A DNA stretch of 64,000 bases from NCBI GenBank assembly GCA_002894685.1, contig NCRC01000003.1, forward strand, positions 104,238 to 168,237, read 5' to 3'. This DNA is from Salinivenus lutea (GTDB lineage: Bacteria; Bacteroidota; Rhodothermia; Rhodothermales; Salinibacteraceae). The notes beneath the pieces were generated by a model. That model saw only the letters and a program-made list of their open reading frames with translations, did not search any database and was not told the DNA's origin. The translations under genes were made by a program, and so were the position numbers. Of this stretch, positions 43,454-52,809 are shown one piece after another (the first letter of the stretch is position 1; each line of letters begins with the position of its first letter).

Positions 43454-44012
43454 TACGGTCGTCGAGTAGGCTGCGAAGCTTTTTGCGGGCGCGGTGTACT
43501 CGCACCTTGAGGGCACTGACCGACACGTCCAGGCGCTTCGACATGGCCTTGTACGTCATGCCATCCCGGTATTTGAGGAGGAAGGGGGTGGCGTACGTGG
43601 ACGAGAGGTCGCTCAGGGCGTCCCACAGCTGTTCGGAGCGCTCATCGGCCACGAGCTGATCGTCCTGTCCGGGCTGGCGGTCGTCCGTCACGGCGGCATC
43701 GTCGTGCTCCTCCGTTCGGCTAAACGCGTAGGTTTCCCGTCGTACATTCTTGGCGTAGTCGCGGCAGCGGTTCAGGGCAATGCCGTACAGCCAGGAGGAA
43801 AACCGGCTGGGGGACCGGAGGTCATTGATCCGCCGATAGGCCTTCAGGAAGATGTCCTGGGCCAGATCTTCGGCGTCCTCCGGGGTGTTGCTGTACTGGT
43901 GTGTGAGGTCGAAGACCATGCCCTCGTACCGCTCGATTAAGACACGGAACGCTTCTCGATCACCGTCTTGGACGCGCTGGGCGTAGACCTCGTCGGGTTC
44001 GTCGTGCGCCAT
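43440..44012 (-). CDS. ECF-type RNA polymerase sigma factor (operon head)
   Basis: A 190-residue ECF sigma factor with region 2 (FRVLIERYEGMVFDLTHQYSNTPEDAEDLAQDIFLKAYRRI, FSSWLYGIALNRCRDYAKN) and region 4 (LSDLSSTYATPFLLKYRDGMTYKAMSKRLDVSVSALKVRVHRARKKL). An acidic linker of ~35 residues separates them. It heads an operon with an anti-sigma-like CBM48 protein, a barrel with the same kind of domain and a secreted protein. By analogy with other ECF systems it probably activates its own operon. Confidence 0.93.
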   Translation of the reverse strand: MAHDEPDEVYAQRVQDGDREAFRVLIERYEGMVFDLTHQYSNTPEDAEDLAQDIFLKAYRRINDLRSPSRFSSWLYGIALNRCRDYAKNVRRETYAFSRTEEHDDAAVTDDRQPGQDDQLVADERSEQLWDALSDLSSTYATPFLLKYRDGMTYKAMSKRLDVSVSALKVRVHRARKKLRSLLDDRNGHS

Positions 44013-44347
44013 GAACGCTGTACATCAAGCGAAGGAAGACGGACGGAAAAGGAGAATCCCCTCCTCGGTGTCCGATTCTCTTCGCAGATTGCATGCCAGG
44101 TTCGGGGCCGTGAGGAGCCAAGGCGTCAAGGGAGCGACAAGCGCAGTGCGAATGTCCCTGGGACTCAGAAAAGTCCCGGGGGCCATGTGCGTGTCGGACC
44201 AGTGGACGACTACGCTCCGAGACCGTTACAGGAGTCGAGTGGTTGGGATCGGCCCGCCCCTGGCACGTTCAGTTCGCCTGATCGGTCGTTCCCAAAATGT
44301 ACGTTCTTCGCGGGAGAAAAGGAAACCACGGGCCCAGCCCCGCGGGC
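44013..44347. other. Intergenic gap between metK and ECF operon
   Basis: Both neighbours are on the minus strand, so this 335-base gap should contain the end of the metK transcript and the promoter of the ECF operon. I see no credible gene and no strong terminator. Confidence 0.5.
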
Positions 44348-45508
44348 TTATTCGGACATCTCGGCGCCGGCCCGCTTCAGGGTGTCGACGTGGGTCAATT
44401 CTTCCCAGGGGAACGACGGACGCCCGAAGTGGCCGTACGCGGCGGTCTTCTGGTAGCGAGGCTTGAGGAGGTCGAACCGCTCAATGATGGCGGCGGGCGA
44501 GAGCTCGAAGTGTTCGTGCACGAGGTCGCAGAGGACCGTGTCGGGGAGCGTGCCGGTTCCGTTCGTCTGCACGTCGACCGAAACAGGGTCGGCCACGCCG
44601 ATGGCGTAGGCGATCTGCACGATGGCCTCGTCGCAGAGCCCGGCGGCCACGAGGTTTTTGGCGACATGCCGGGCGGCGTAGGTCGCACTTCGGTCGACCT
44701 TCGACGGGTCCTTTCCGCTAAACGCGCCGCCGCCGTGGGCGCCCTTGCCGCCGTAGGTGTCCACGATAATCTTGCGGCCGGTGAGGCCCGTGTCGCCGTG
44801 CGGCCCGCCGATCACGAACCGGCCGGTCGGGTTGACGTGCAGGGTGAGGTCGTCGTCGAGCAGGTCCTCGGGCAGGGCGCGGGGGAGCACGATGTCGCGC
44901 ACGTCCCGCCGGATCTGCTTCTGCGAAATGCCGTCGTCGTGCTGGGTGGAGAGGACGACGGTGTGGATGCGCTTCGGGGTGGTGCGGTCGTCCTCGTATT
45001 CGATGGTTACCTGACTTTTGGAGTCGGGGCGCAGGTAGGGCATCTTGTCGGTCTCCTTGCGGAGGTGGGCCAGTTCCTGCATCAGGCGGTGGGCGAACGT
45101 AATGGCCATCGGCATGTACTCGCCCGTTTCCCGGCACGCGTACCCGAACATGAGGCCCTGGTCGCCGGCGCCCTGTTCCTGCTTCCCGTCCACGCCCCGG
45201 TTAATGTCGCTGCTTTGCTCGTGGATGCTGCTGATGACCCCACACGAGTCGGCGTCGAACCGGAGGCGCGGATCGGTGTAGCCGATGTCGCGGATCACTT
45301 CCCGCGCAATCTGGCGAGGCTCGACACGAGCACGAGAGCTAACCTCGCCCGTCAACACCACGAGGCCGGAGGTAACGAGGGTTTCGATCGCGACGCGGCT
45401 GTCCGGGTCTTCGGCGAGGAGGGCGTCGAGAATGGCATCCGAAATTTGATCTGCAATCTTGTCGGGGTGTCCCTCCGAGACCGATTCGGACGTAAACAAG
45501 TAGGCCAT
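44348..45508 (-). CDS. metK: S-adenosylmethionine synthase
   Basis: Makes S-adenosylmethionine from ATP and methionine in the cytoplasm. The 386-residue protein has all family signatures: [19 protein letters not shown] at the N-terminus, [12 protein letters not shown] (the methionine/ATP loop) and [23 protein letters not shown] with the phosphate-binding Lys residues. The ATG at 45508 matches the usual start ([17 protein letters not shown]); the frame is open 380 bases further but with intergenic-like composition. It is divergent from acpP, with a long leader containing hairpins. Confidence 0.97.
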   Translation of the reverse strand: MAYLFTSESVSEGHPDKIADQISDAILDALLAEDPDSRVAIETLVTSGLVVLTGEVSSRARVEPRQIAREVIRDIGYTDPRLRFDADSCGVISSIHEQSSDINRGVDGKQEQGAGDQGLMFGYACRETGEYMPMAITFAHRLMQELAHLRKETDKMPYLRPDSKSQVTIEYEDDRTTPKRIHTVVLSTQHDDGISQKQIRRDVRDIVLPRALPEDLLDDDLTLHVNPTGRFVIGGPHGDTGLTGRKIIVDTYGGKGAHGGGAFSGKDPSKVDRSATYAARHVAKNLVAAGLCDEAIVQIAYAIGVADPVSVDVQTNGTGTLPDTVLCDLVHEHFELSPAAIIERFDLLKPRYQKTAAYGHFGRPSFPWEELTHVDTLKRAGAEMSE

Positions 45509-45889
45509 AAACGAACAGGAGAAATTGGGAGAAAAGCGTACGTCCCGCGACGGGACACCGAACGGAGACGGCTCCGCCGGTGGAGCGGGACGCAAAGGCG
45601 AAGATAAGGTAAGCAGCCGATGAGCCATTGCAAACGACCGTTCTGTAAAGAACGGTGGGAGGGGCTCGAGTTCCTGAACGGACACTGGGTTGTCCGCGTG
45701 AGAAGCTTGCATCAAACGAAGGGGGGACGTTGCTTCTCCGGGGGCCTGGTTGTAGTTTTTGGCGGTTGAAACCAAGGCCGTAGCGGCCCGGTCGTCGGGG
45801 GACGGGAGGGCACATGGGGGAGTCGACGACGCTTTTTCTGTACCGCATTCAGTCAGAACGCTCTCACTCACCAAAGAAATTGCCAAATC
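45509..45889 (-). promoter_or_regulatory. Long metK leader with several hairpins (divergent from acpP)
   Basis: On the minus strand this 381-base leader can form ACCGTTCT/AGAACGGT (45637-45656, loop 4), GGAGC/GCTCC near 45568-45586, and GTCCCG/CGGGAC (45542-45556, loop 3) 34 bases before the metK ATG. I could not fit it to the SAM-I core or other SAM riboswitches. The acpP promoter must lie at the right end. Confidence 0.4.
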
Positions 45890-46129
45890 ATGGCTACCGA
45901 CATCGAAGAGACGGTTAAGTCAATCATCGTTGAGAAGCTCGGCGTGGACGAGTCCGACGTGAGCACGGACGCCTCGTTTACGAACGACCTGGGCGCCGAC
46001 TCGCTTGACATCGTGGAGCTGATTATGGAGTTCGAGAAGGAGTTTGACCTCACCATTCCGGACGACGAGGCGGAAGAGATTGCCACGGTGGGCGACGCGA
46101 TTGACTACCTTGAGGAGAACGTAGGGTAG
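45890..46129 (+). CDS. acpP: Acyl carrier protein
   Basis: The carrier of growing acyl chains in type II fatty acid synthesis. The 79-residue, very acidic protein has the phosphopantetheine attachment Ser38 in [15 protein letters not shown]. Length and sequence are typical. It is followed by fabF after 125 bases, the usual acpP-fabF pair. Confidence 0.98.
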   Translation: MATDIEETVKSIIVEKLGVDESDVSTDASFTNDLGADSLDIVELIMEFEKEFDLTIPDDEAEEIATVGDAIDYLEENVG

Positions 46130-46254
46130 CACAAACGGCCTCGTTCTGTCCCGGCGTGCCACAGGCTTTCCTGGGGCCCGTCGGGCATTCATTTTGGGGG
46201 CGACCAGAGGCCGGGCCCCCGTCCGTCGTTTTGTCTCCTGACTCCGATACCACT

Positions 46255-47514
46255 ATGGCTGATGCATCGCGAAGGGTTGTCGTTACGGGCATGGGGGCCC
46301 TCACGCCCCTGGGCCTCACCGTCGACGACTATTGGAACGGGCTCGTAGAGGGTCGGAGTGGCGCCGATACCATTTCGTCGTTCGATCCGGAGGGACTGCG
46401 CACCACCTTTGCGTGCGAGCTCGACGGCTTCGACGCCGAAGAGTACCTCGACGCCAAGCAGGTGCGGCGCATGGACCCGTTCTGCCAGTATGCCCTGGCG
46501 GCCGCCGACGAGGCCGTGCAGGACGCGGGCCTGGAGCCGGAGGCGATGCCGCAGGACCAAAAGGACCGGATCGGGGTCGTCTACGGCACCGGCATCGGCG
46601 GCATGCAGGTGTTTCAGGACCAGACGGAATACTTCCTGGAGAACGATCGGGCGCAGACGTCCCCGTTCTTCATCCCGATGCTCATCCCCGACATCGCGGC
46701 GGGCCAGATTGCGATGCAGTACGACTTTCGCGGGCCCAACCACGCGACGGTGTCGGCCTGCGCGACGGGCAATCACAACATTGGGGATGCGTATCGCCTC
46801 ATCCGGGAGGGAGACATGGACGCGGCGCTCTGCGGGGGCACCGACGCCTGCGTGACGCGCCTCGGCATCGCGGGCTTCGCCAGCATGCGGGCCCTCTCCA
46901 CCCGAAACGACGACCCGGCCCACGCCTCGCGTCCGTTCGACGCGAAGCGGGACGGGTTTGTGATGGGGGAAGGGGCCGGCGCGCTGTTCGTGGAGTCGCT
47001 GGAGCGGGCCCGGGAGCGCGGCGCCCCCATCTACGCCGAGCTTGAGGGCATTGGCATGTCGGCCGATGCGTACCACCTGACGGCGCCGGACCCGGACGGG
47101 GGCGGCGTGTGCCTCGCCCTGGAGCGCGTCCTCGAAAACGCGGAGATCAACCCGTCGGAGATCGACTACGTCAACGCGCACGGCACCTCGACCCCGCAGG
47201 GAGACGTGGCGGAGACAAAGGCGCTGAAGCAGGTCTTCGGCGATCACGCCTACGACCTAAACGTGTCGTCGACGAAGAGCATGACGGGGCATCTGCTGGG
47301 GGCCGCCGGGGCCATCGAGGCCATCGCCATCATCCAGGCGATCCGGCACGACGTGGTGCCGCCGACCATCAATTTTGAGGAGCCCGATCCCGACTGCGAT
47401 CTCCACTACACCTTCAACGAGGCGGAGGAGCGGTCTGTGGACCTCGCCATTTCTAACGCCTTTGGCTTTGGGGGCCACAACACCTCGGTTGCCTTCCGGA
47501 CCTTTGAGGGATAG
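46255..47514 (+). CDS. fabF: 3-oxoacyl-[acyl-carrier-protein] synthase II
   Basis: Elongates acyl-ACP by condensing it with malonyl-ACP. The 419-residue protein has the thiolase fold with catalytic Cys169 in VSACATGNHNIG, and the two His residues in VNAHGTSTPQGD and KSMTGHLLGAAGA. The C-terminal NAFGFGGHNTS loop is the FabF gating motif. The ATG at 46255 matches the family start (RRVVVTGMGALTPLG). It follows acpP and converges with the DUF721 gene. Confidence 0.97.
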   Translation: MADASRRVVVTGMGALTPLGLTVDDYWNGLVEGRSGADTISSFDPEGLRTTFACELDGFDAEEYLDAKQVRRMDPFCQYALAAADEAVQDAGLEPEAMPQDQKDRIGVVYGTGIGGMQVFQDQTEYFLENDRAQTSPFFIPMLIPDIAAGQIAMQYDFRGPNHATVSACATGNHNIGDAYRLIREGDMDAALCGGTDACVTRLGIAGFASMRALSTRNDDPAHASRPFDAKRDGFVMGEGAGALFVESLERARERGAPIYAELEGIGMSADAYHLTAPDPDGGGVCLALERVLENAEINPSEIDYVNAHGTSTPQGDVAETKALKQVFGDHAYDLNVSSTKSMTGHLLGAAGAIEAIAIIQAIRHDVVPPTINFEEPDPDCDLHYTFNEAEERSVDLAISNAFGFGGHNTSVAFRTFEG

Positions 47515-47533
47515 AGGCGCAGTGTGCGGGGAG

Positions 47534-47824
47534 TCAGCGGAAGACAATTTCGTCGACGAGCTCGTCGTCGAGGGCGCCGTTCAGGCGCTCGCGCCACTGT
47601 CGACGGTTCATGTGTAGTTGCTGCCGCCAGGCCGCAGAGGTGATCTTCACGTAGAGCGTGGAGCCCTTCATCCAGGCCGTTTTGGTGACGGCATTGATCC
47701 GGGTGCCGGCCACCGAGGCCCACGTCTCGACGACTCGGGCCTCGTCAATCTCGGCCTGGACGTCGAGTCCGTCGATCACCTCTTTGATGAATTCGCCGAG
47801 TGGGCGGGGGCTGCTGGGGGCCAT
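47534..47824 (-). CDS. DUF721/DciA-like protein
   Basis: A 96-residue protein with the DUF721 pattern (PLGEFIKEVIDGLDVQAEIDEARVVETWASVAG, then LYVKITSAAWRQQLHMNRRQWRERLN). This fold is related to the nucleic-acid-binding domain of DciA, a replicative helicase loader in bacteria that lack DnaC. Here it stands alone between fabF (convergent, 19 bases) and a divergent tolC gene; a role in replication is possible but not shown. Confidence 0.85.
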   Translation of the reverse strand: MAPSSPRPLGEFIKEVIDGLDVQAEIDEARVVETWASVAGTRINAVTKTAWMKGSTLYVKITSAAWRQQLHMNRRQWRERLNGALDDELVDEIVFR

Positions 47825-48037
47825 GAGAAAAGAGGGGAGAGTGAGCTGTGTGCGGGAAGCTCCTACTAGAGGCCCCCTGCGCGTGTGCCGCGGGACCGAG
47901 CCTTCGGCCGGTCCGTTACCTTCGGCGAGAGGCGCGCGGCGTCAACAGGCGAGGCACGAGACAGTCGGAATGCGTCTCCTGTCCCCCGGCCCTTCCGCCT
48001 CGCGAAGCATCCGTTCTCTGACTGATTCGACGTGCTC

Positions 48038-49489
48038 ATGTCGTCCCCCACCCGTTCCCTTCTTCTCAGCGTCCTTCTCGGGGTCCTCGCAGGGTCTGTG
48101 TCGGCCCAGGCCCCGACGACGCAGGACACCCTCCGCGTGACCCTCACGGAGGCCATTACGTCGGCCCTCCGGGTGAGTCCGGAGGTGGACCAGCGGCGGG
48201 CCGAGCGTCGCTTCGCCACGGCCCGCAGCGACCAGGCGCGCGCCAGCCGCTACCTCACCGACGTGTCGATGAGTCTCGCGTCCTCGTTCGCCCCCGGCCT
48301 CGACGTGCCGGTGGACAACACGTTTCCGGACGACCAGCTGTACCTGAACCCCGATGTGGAGAACGACTGGTCGGTCGGGGCGCTGCGGCCGTTTGGGCGG
48401 GCCGAGATCGCGGTGCGCCAGCCGCTGTTCACGTGGGGAGAGCTTTCGGGCACCATCGAGGCGGCCGGGCACGGGGTGGCGGTCGAGGACGCCCGCGTGG
48501 ACCAGAAGGCGCTGGAGGTGTCGGCGCGCACCGGGGAGATCTACTACAACCTGCTGCTCACGAAGGCGCTCGATCGGCTGGCGGACCGCACGGAGGAGGT
48601 GATCGACCGGGCCAAGAAGGAAATCAATCGGATGCTGGAGGAAGGGGACGAGAGTGTCGACCAGGCCGACCTGTTCCAGACGCGACTGACGGAGGAGGAG
48701 TACAAGCGTCGGGTCGTGGAGATTACGCAGAACCGGCGGACGGCCCGCTCGGCCCTTCGCCGCCAGCTCTTTGTGCCGGACGAGACCGTTGTGCAGGCCG
48801 CCCCGGAGGAGATTCAACCCCTTTCGTTTGAGCTCCATCCCGACTCGCTCGCCTACTACACGGAGCTCGCCCTGCAAAATCGGCCGGAGGTGGAGCAGGC
48901 CGAGGCGGGGGTGCAGGCCCGCGAGGCCCTGGTGGACGTGGCCCGGTCCGACTACTACCCGAAAATTGGCGTGCAGGCCAGCCTCTCGCAGAGCATTACC
49001 CTTCCGGAGCGCCCCAACCCCGACAATGCCTTCATTGGCGACTCCTTTATGGGCACGGGGACTCGCACAGGCATCGGCATCGAGCAGAACCTGAACTTTG
49101 GGCAGACGTCGGCCCGCGTGGAGCAGGCCGAAGCGGAGCTCAGTGAGGTGGAGAATCAGCAGACGGCGGCGCGCCAGCTCGTTCGCTTCGAGGTGGAGGA
49201 GGCCTTTCGCAACCTGATCGTGGCACAGGCCGCTATGGAGTCGCGGGACCGGTCGACCACCATCTCCGGCGAGTGGCTGCGCACCGAGCAGGTTGACTTT
49301 GATCTGGGGTTCGGCGACACGGAGAACCTGGTGAAGGCGGTGCGGGCCGATCTGGAGGAGAAGGCGCGCTATTTCCAGGCCGTGAAGAAGTACAACGTGG
49401 CCGTACTTCGGCTTCTCCAGGCCACCGGGACCCTGGCCGATCGGGCACAGAGCGGCACGCTTGTTGATTCTACCTCTACCCAGAAGTGA
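48038..49489 (+). CDS. TolC-family outer membrane protein
   Basis: A second TolC-type protein (483 residues), with signal peptide ending GSVSAQ and two OEP repeats (LTEAITSALRVSPEVDQRRAE and LALQNRPEVEQAEAGVQARE) with long coiled coils. An insert near residues 75-110 (DNTFPDDQLYLNPDVENDWS) belongs to the surface part. No adaptor or pump gene is adjacent; the next gene encodes an MlaC-like protein. An alternative GTG start lies six bases upstream. Confidence 0.88.
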   Translation: MSSPTRSLLLSVLLGVLAGSVSAQAPTTQDTLRVTLTEAITSALRVSPEVDQRRAERRFATARSDQARASRYLTDVSMSLASSFAPGLDVPVDNTFPDDQLYLNPDVENDWSVGALRPFGRAEIAVRQPLFTWGELSGTIEAAGHGVAVEDARVDQKALEVSARTGEIYYNLLLTKALDRLADRTEEVIDRAKKEINRMLEEGDESVDQADLFQTRLTEEEYKRRVVEITQNRRTARSALRRQLFVPDETVVQAAPEEIQPLSFELHPDSLAYYTELALQNRPEVEQAEAGVQAREALVDVARSDYYPKIGVQASLSQSITLPERPNPDNAFIGDSFMGTGTRTGIGIEQNLNFGQTSARVEQAEAELSEVENQQTAARQLVRFEVEEAFRNLIVAQAAMESRDRSTTISGEWLRTEQVDFDLGFGDTENLVKAVRADLEEKARYFQAVKKYNVAVLRLLQATGTLADRAQSGTLVDSTSTQK

Positions 49490-49534
49490 CGCCCTCTCGT
49501 TCGGGAGGACGTCCCGCACATTCTTTTCTGCACC

Positions 49535-50173
49535 ATGCCTCGCATCGTCATGACCCGTTTCCGCCCCCTTCTTTCCGGCGCGCTTCTCGTGCTTCTGAGC
49601 CTTGGGGGGGTCGCCGCGCCGGCGCAGGCCCAGGACACCGCCACACAGGACGAGATCCGGCAGATGCTGGAGGAGCGAGACCAGGAAATCAAGAACATCC
49701 TCCGCGGGAGCGACGACTACACACCCAAGCAGCGCCAGCGCCTCAAGGAACTGATCAACGGCGTGATCGACTTCCGGGTAATGGCGCAGACGGCCCTGGG
49801 GCCGCACTGGGATACGCTGAGCACCGACCGGCGGGATACCTTCGTATCGGTCTTCCGCGACGTGGTGCGGGCGCAGTCCATGAGCGACCTTGGGGTGTAC
49901 AACTCACGGGTCACGTTCGACCAGATTTCCGTACAGGGCGATAGCGCCTTCGTGCGCACGACCACCGAGTACAAGGGCACCCGCACGCCGGTAGAGTACG
50001 TGCTGGAGCGACGAGAGGGGGAGTGGCGGGCCGAAGACATTATCCTCGACGACGTGAGCACGGCGGAGGGATACGCCCGCTCGTTCCAGTCCGTCATCCG
50101 CAAGCGTGGGTTTGGGGCGCTAATGGCGAGCCTGGAGCGAAAGCGCGACGAGATTGCCGCGAAGGCTGAGTAA
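49535..50173 (+). CDS. MlaC/Ttg2-type periplasmic lipid-carrier protein
   Basis: A 212-residue exported protein (signal peptide ending APAQAQ) of the MlaC family: RLKELINGVIDFRVMAQTALGPHWDTLSTDRRDTFVSVFRDVV, then TPVEYVLERREGEWRAEDIILDDVSTAEGYARSFQSVIRK. MlaC ferries phospholipids between outer and inner membrane. The other mla genes are not adjacent; it pairs with a TolC gene 45 bases upstream, so a lipid or lipid-like export route is possible. Confidence 0.88.
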   Translation: MPRIVMTRFRPLLSGALLVLLSLGGVAAPAQAQDTATQDEIRQMLEERDQEIKNILRGSDDYTPKQRQRLKELINGVIDFRVMAQTALGPHWDTLSTDRRDTFVSVFRDVVRAQSMSDLGVYNSRVTFDQISVQGDSAFVRTTTEYKGTRTPVEYVLERREGEWRAEDIILDDVSTAEGYARSFQSVIRKRGFGALMASLERKRDEIAAKAE

Positions 50174-50202
50174 CGTGCCGCCGGTCCGCACGGCCGGGGG
50201 TG

Positions 50203-50655
50203 TCAGTCTGGGGGTTCGTACTCCAGGAAGCGGCGCCGAAGCTCCGGGGTGGGAAGGCGACACGAGGCCTGTTTCCCGAACCAGTTGTACCGGTGCGCCG
50301 CCACCCAGTCGTAGACTGCGTCGCGGAGGGGGCGGGGCAGCCACAGCGTCCAGGACAGAAGCGGCCAGGGGCCGGTCAGTCGTCGGGCAATGCGGAGCGC
50401 CGCGTCGGAGCGCAGGTGCACGTCCGCCTCCTCCAGAAGCACGATCGTGTCCAGGTCGAGGGCGGAGCGGCCACGGGCCTCCAGGGCCGTTTGGGCGATC
50501 TCGGACTGGAGAGGGGCAAACTGAAAATGCCCGGGCGGGTCGCGGTCGATGATGAAGTTGACGGCCCCGTTGCACAGGTTGCAGACGCCGTCGAAGAGCA
50601 CGACGGCGTGCCCCTCGGAGAGGGCGGCGTCGACGGACGAGAAGGGAGCGGGCAT
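50203..50655 (-). CDS. DCC-family thiol-disulfide oxidoreductase-like protein (DUF393)
   Basis: A 150-residue protein with the DCC signature near the start (VVLFDGVCNLCNGAVNFIIDRD), where Cys-x-x-Cys sits in a thioredoxin-like position, followed by FQFAPLQSE and a C-terminal helical part ending YNWFGKQASCRLP. The family is predicted to be redox-active, but no substrate is established. It converges with the MlaC gene, 29 bases apart. Confidence 0.9.
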   Translation of the reverse strand: MPAPFSSVDAALSEGHAVVLFDGVCNLCNGAVNFIIDRDPPGHFQFAPLQSEIAQTALEARGRSALDLDTIVLLEEADVHLRSDAALRIARRLTGPWPLLSWTLWLPRPLRDAVYDWVAAHRYNWFGKQASCRLPTPELRRRFLEYEPPD

Positions 50656-51168
50656 GGAAAACGAGGACGGACGAGAAAAAGCGGACGCCCCTCGCTACGA
50701 GGAACGTGTCGGTTCTACGGGGAGGACGCTGGACGGAGCCCGAAAGCACCACGACGACGGGGGAGACCGGGCGCTTTTTGGAGGCTCTTTACGTGTGTGA
50801 ATGCATTTCTGGGGGCGCACCTGCAGTCCACTCCCTCTGACGGCGCGAAGCGCAAAGGGTCCGCTGCCTGACCCCCTTATGGAATACGAAGACAGGAACG
50901 GGGCGTTCGAGGACGGGCCGGACGCGGTGCGAAAACGCCCCGCAGCGACCGACGTGCGCGGACGTAGTGGGGCCTCACGACGGAGGGCAAGCCGCCGCGG
51001 GCCCGTGAGGCTGGGAGGCCGCTCCGGCACCGGCTCTTTCCCGTTCGTCTTTCCCCGAGGCGGCGGGACGGCCGTCGCGTAACCAGACTGTGGCGTTCCG
51101 CGGCGAACGCCCGGAGAGACCGACCGTTCAGGACAGTCCGCTTTGTCTCCCGGACTGCCCTGCCGCCC
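50656..51168. other. Intergenic region with hairpins before crtI
   Basis: No credible gene in about 510 bases. Three inverted repeats can be seen: GCCTCACG/CGTGAGGC (50972-50979/51004-51011), GGCGTTC/GAACGCC (51092-51098/51105-51111) and CAGTCCG/CGGACTG (51134-51140/51151-51157). The last two lie within 80 bases of the crtI start and would form adjacent hairpins in its leader. The DCC gene promoter must be at the left end. Confidence 0.45.
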
Positions 51169-52779
51169 ATGACCTGGCTCCGCCGCCTTGCCCACCGCGA
51201 CGACGCCCGTCTTCTGGACCCGTCGCGTGCCCCCACCGACCCGACGCCCGATGCCCCCCACGCCGTTGTGATTGGGGCGGGGATGGGCGGGATCGCCTCC
51301 GCCATCCGCCTGAGCGCCCGCGGCTTTCGGGTGACGCTGGTGGAGCGGTTGGAGCAGCCCGGCGGCCGGGCCCGCGTCTTCGAGCAGGACGGCTTCACGT
51401 TCGACGCCGGCCCCACGGTGATCACCGCGCCGTTCCTGTTCGACGAGCTGTGGCAACTCTGCGGTCGCGAGCGGGCCGAGGACGTGGAGCTCGTGCCGAT
51501 CGACCCCTACTACCGCATCCAATTCCACGACGGGTCGAGCTTCAACTACAACGGGGACGCCGACCAGATGGAGCGGGAGATCGCCAAGTTTTCGGAGGCG
51601 GACGTGGAAGGCTACCGCCGCTTCCTGAAGAAGAGCGAGGAGATCTTTGAGGTCGGATTTGAGGAGCTGGGGCACGTTCCGTTCCAAAACCTCACGGACA
51701 TGCTCCGCATTGTGCCGGCGATGATGAAGCTCGAAAGCCACCGCACGGTGCACGGGCTCGTCTCGAAGTACATCTCGCACCCGAAAGTGCGGAAGGTGCT
51801 TTCGTTTCACCCCCTCCTGGTGGGCGGCAACCCGTTCAACACCACCTCCATCTACACCCTCATCGCACACCTGGAGCGCAAGTGGGGCGTGTGGTACGCG
51901 ATGGGCGGCACGGGCTCGCTGGTGTCGGGCCTCACGGGCCTGCTGGAGGAGCGGCCCTACGCCACCCAGCGCTACGGGGCCGACGTGGATCAGATCCTCG
52001 TTGAGGACGGCCGGGCGAGCGGCGTGCGCCTCGCCGACGGGGAGACCATCGACGCCGACCTCGTCGTGTCGAATGCCGACGTGGGGTTCACCTACAAGAA
52101 CCTCCTCGCGCCGGAGCACCGCACCACCTGGACCGACCGGCGCGTCGACAACATGGACTACTCCATGAGCCTCTTCGTCTGGTACTTCGGCACGGACCGG
52201 ACGTACGAGGACGTAGAGCACCACACCATCCTCATGGGGCCGCGCTACAAGGGATTGCTCGACGACATCTTCGACCGCAAAACGCTGGCCGACGACTTTA
52301 GCCTGTACCTCCACCGGCCCACCCGCACGGATCCCTCAATGGCCCCGGACGGGCACGATGCGTTCTACGTGCTGAGTCCCGTGCCGCACCTGGAGAGCGG
52401 CGTGGACTGGCGACAGCAGGCCGAGCCGTACCGTCAGGCCGTCGAAGACTACCTGGCGGAGACGGCGCTGCCCAACTTGGGCGAGCACCTGGTCACCAGC
52501 CGGATGCTCACGCCGCGCGAGTTCAAGGCCGACTACAAGAGCCTCAAGGGCGCCGCCTTCAGCGTGGAGCCCAAGCTGACGCAGAGCGCCTGGTTTCGGC
52601 CCCACAACCGGAGCGAAGACGTTGAGCATCTGTACTTTGCGGGCGCCGGCACGCACCCGGGCGCCGGGCTGCCGGGCGTGCTCTCCTCGGCCCGCGTCCT
52701 CGACACTGTGGTGCCGGATCCCGACGCTGTCTCCTCCGCCCCCGCCCCTGCGTCCGAGGCGACGGCCGCCTCGGTGTAG
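51169..52779 (+). CDS. crtI: Phytoene desaturase (CrtI type)
   Basis: Converts phytoene stepwise to lycopene or related polyenes using FAD. The 536-residue protein has the dinucleotide-binding motif VIGAGMGGIASAIRLSARGFRVTLVE near residue 36, FDAGPTVITAPFLFDELW, the middle motif FHPLLVGGNPFNTTSIYTLIAHLER with KWGVWYAMGG, and the C-terminal FAD motif LYFAGAGTHPGAGLPGVLSSARV. An acidic/Ala-rich tail of ~25 residues follows. Salinibacter makes the carotenoid salinixanthin, which would need this step. No other crt gene is in the window. Confidence 0.95.
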   Translation: MTWLRRLAHRDDARLLDPSRAPTDPTPDAPHAVVIGAGMGGIASAIRLSARGFRVTLVERLEQPGGRARVFEQDGFTFDAGPTVITAPFLFDELWQLCGRERAEDVELVPIDPYYRIQFHDGSSFNYNGDADQMEREIAKFSEADVEGYRRFLKKSEEIFEVGFEELGHVPFQNLTDMLRIVPAMMKLESHRTVHGLVSKYISHPKVRKVLSFHPLLVGGNPFNTTSIYTLIAHLERKWGVWYAMGGTGSLVSGLTGLLEERPYATQRYGADVDQILVEDGRASGVRLADGETIDADLVVSNADVGFTYKNLLAPEHRTTWTDRRVDNMDYSMSLFVWYFGTDRTYEDVEHHTILMGPRYKGLLDDIFDRKTLADDFSLYLHRPTRTDPSMAPDGHDAFYVLSPVPHLESGVDWRQQAEPYRQAVEDYLAETALPNLGEHLVTSRMLTPREFKADYKSLKGAAFSVEPKLTQSAWFRPHNRSEDVEHLYFAGAGTHPGAGLPGVLSSARVLDTVVPDPDAVSSAPAPASEATAASV

Positions 52780-52809
52780 TGCTGCTCCTCTGCGGATCCG
52801 GCTCGGCCC

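Noticed and set aside
45509..45889. SAM-I riboswitch before metK
   Set aside because: The conserved core could not be found in the minus-strand leader; only unrelated hairpins were seen.
50801..51082. 93-codon frame in the gap before crtI
   Set aside because: Arg/Ser/Pro-rich, no domain, covers an inverted repeat.
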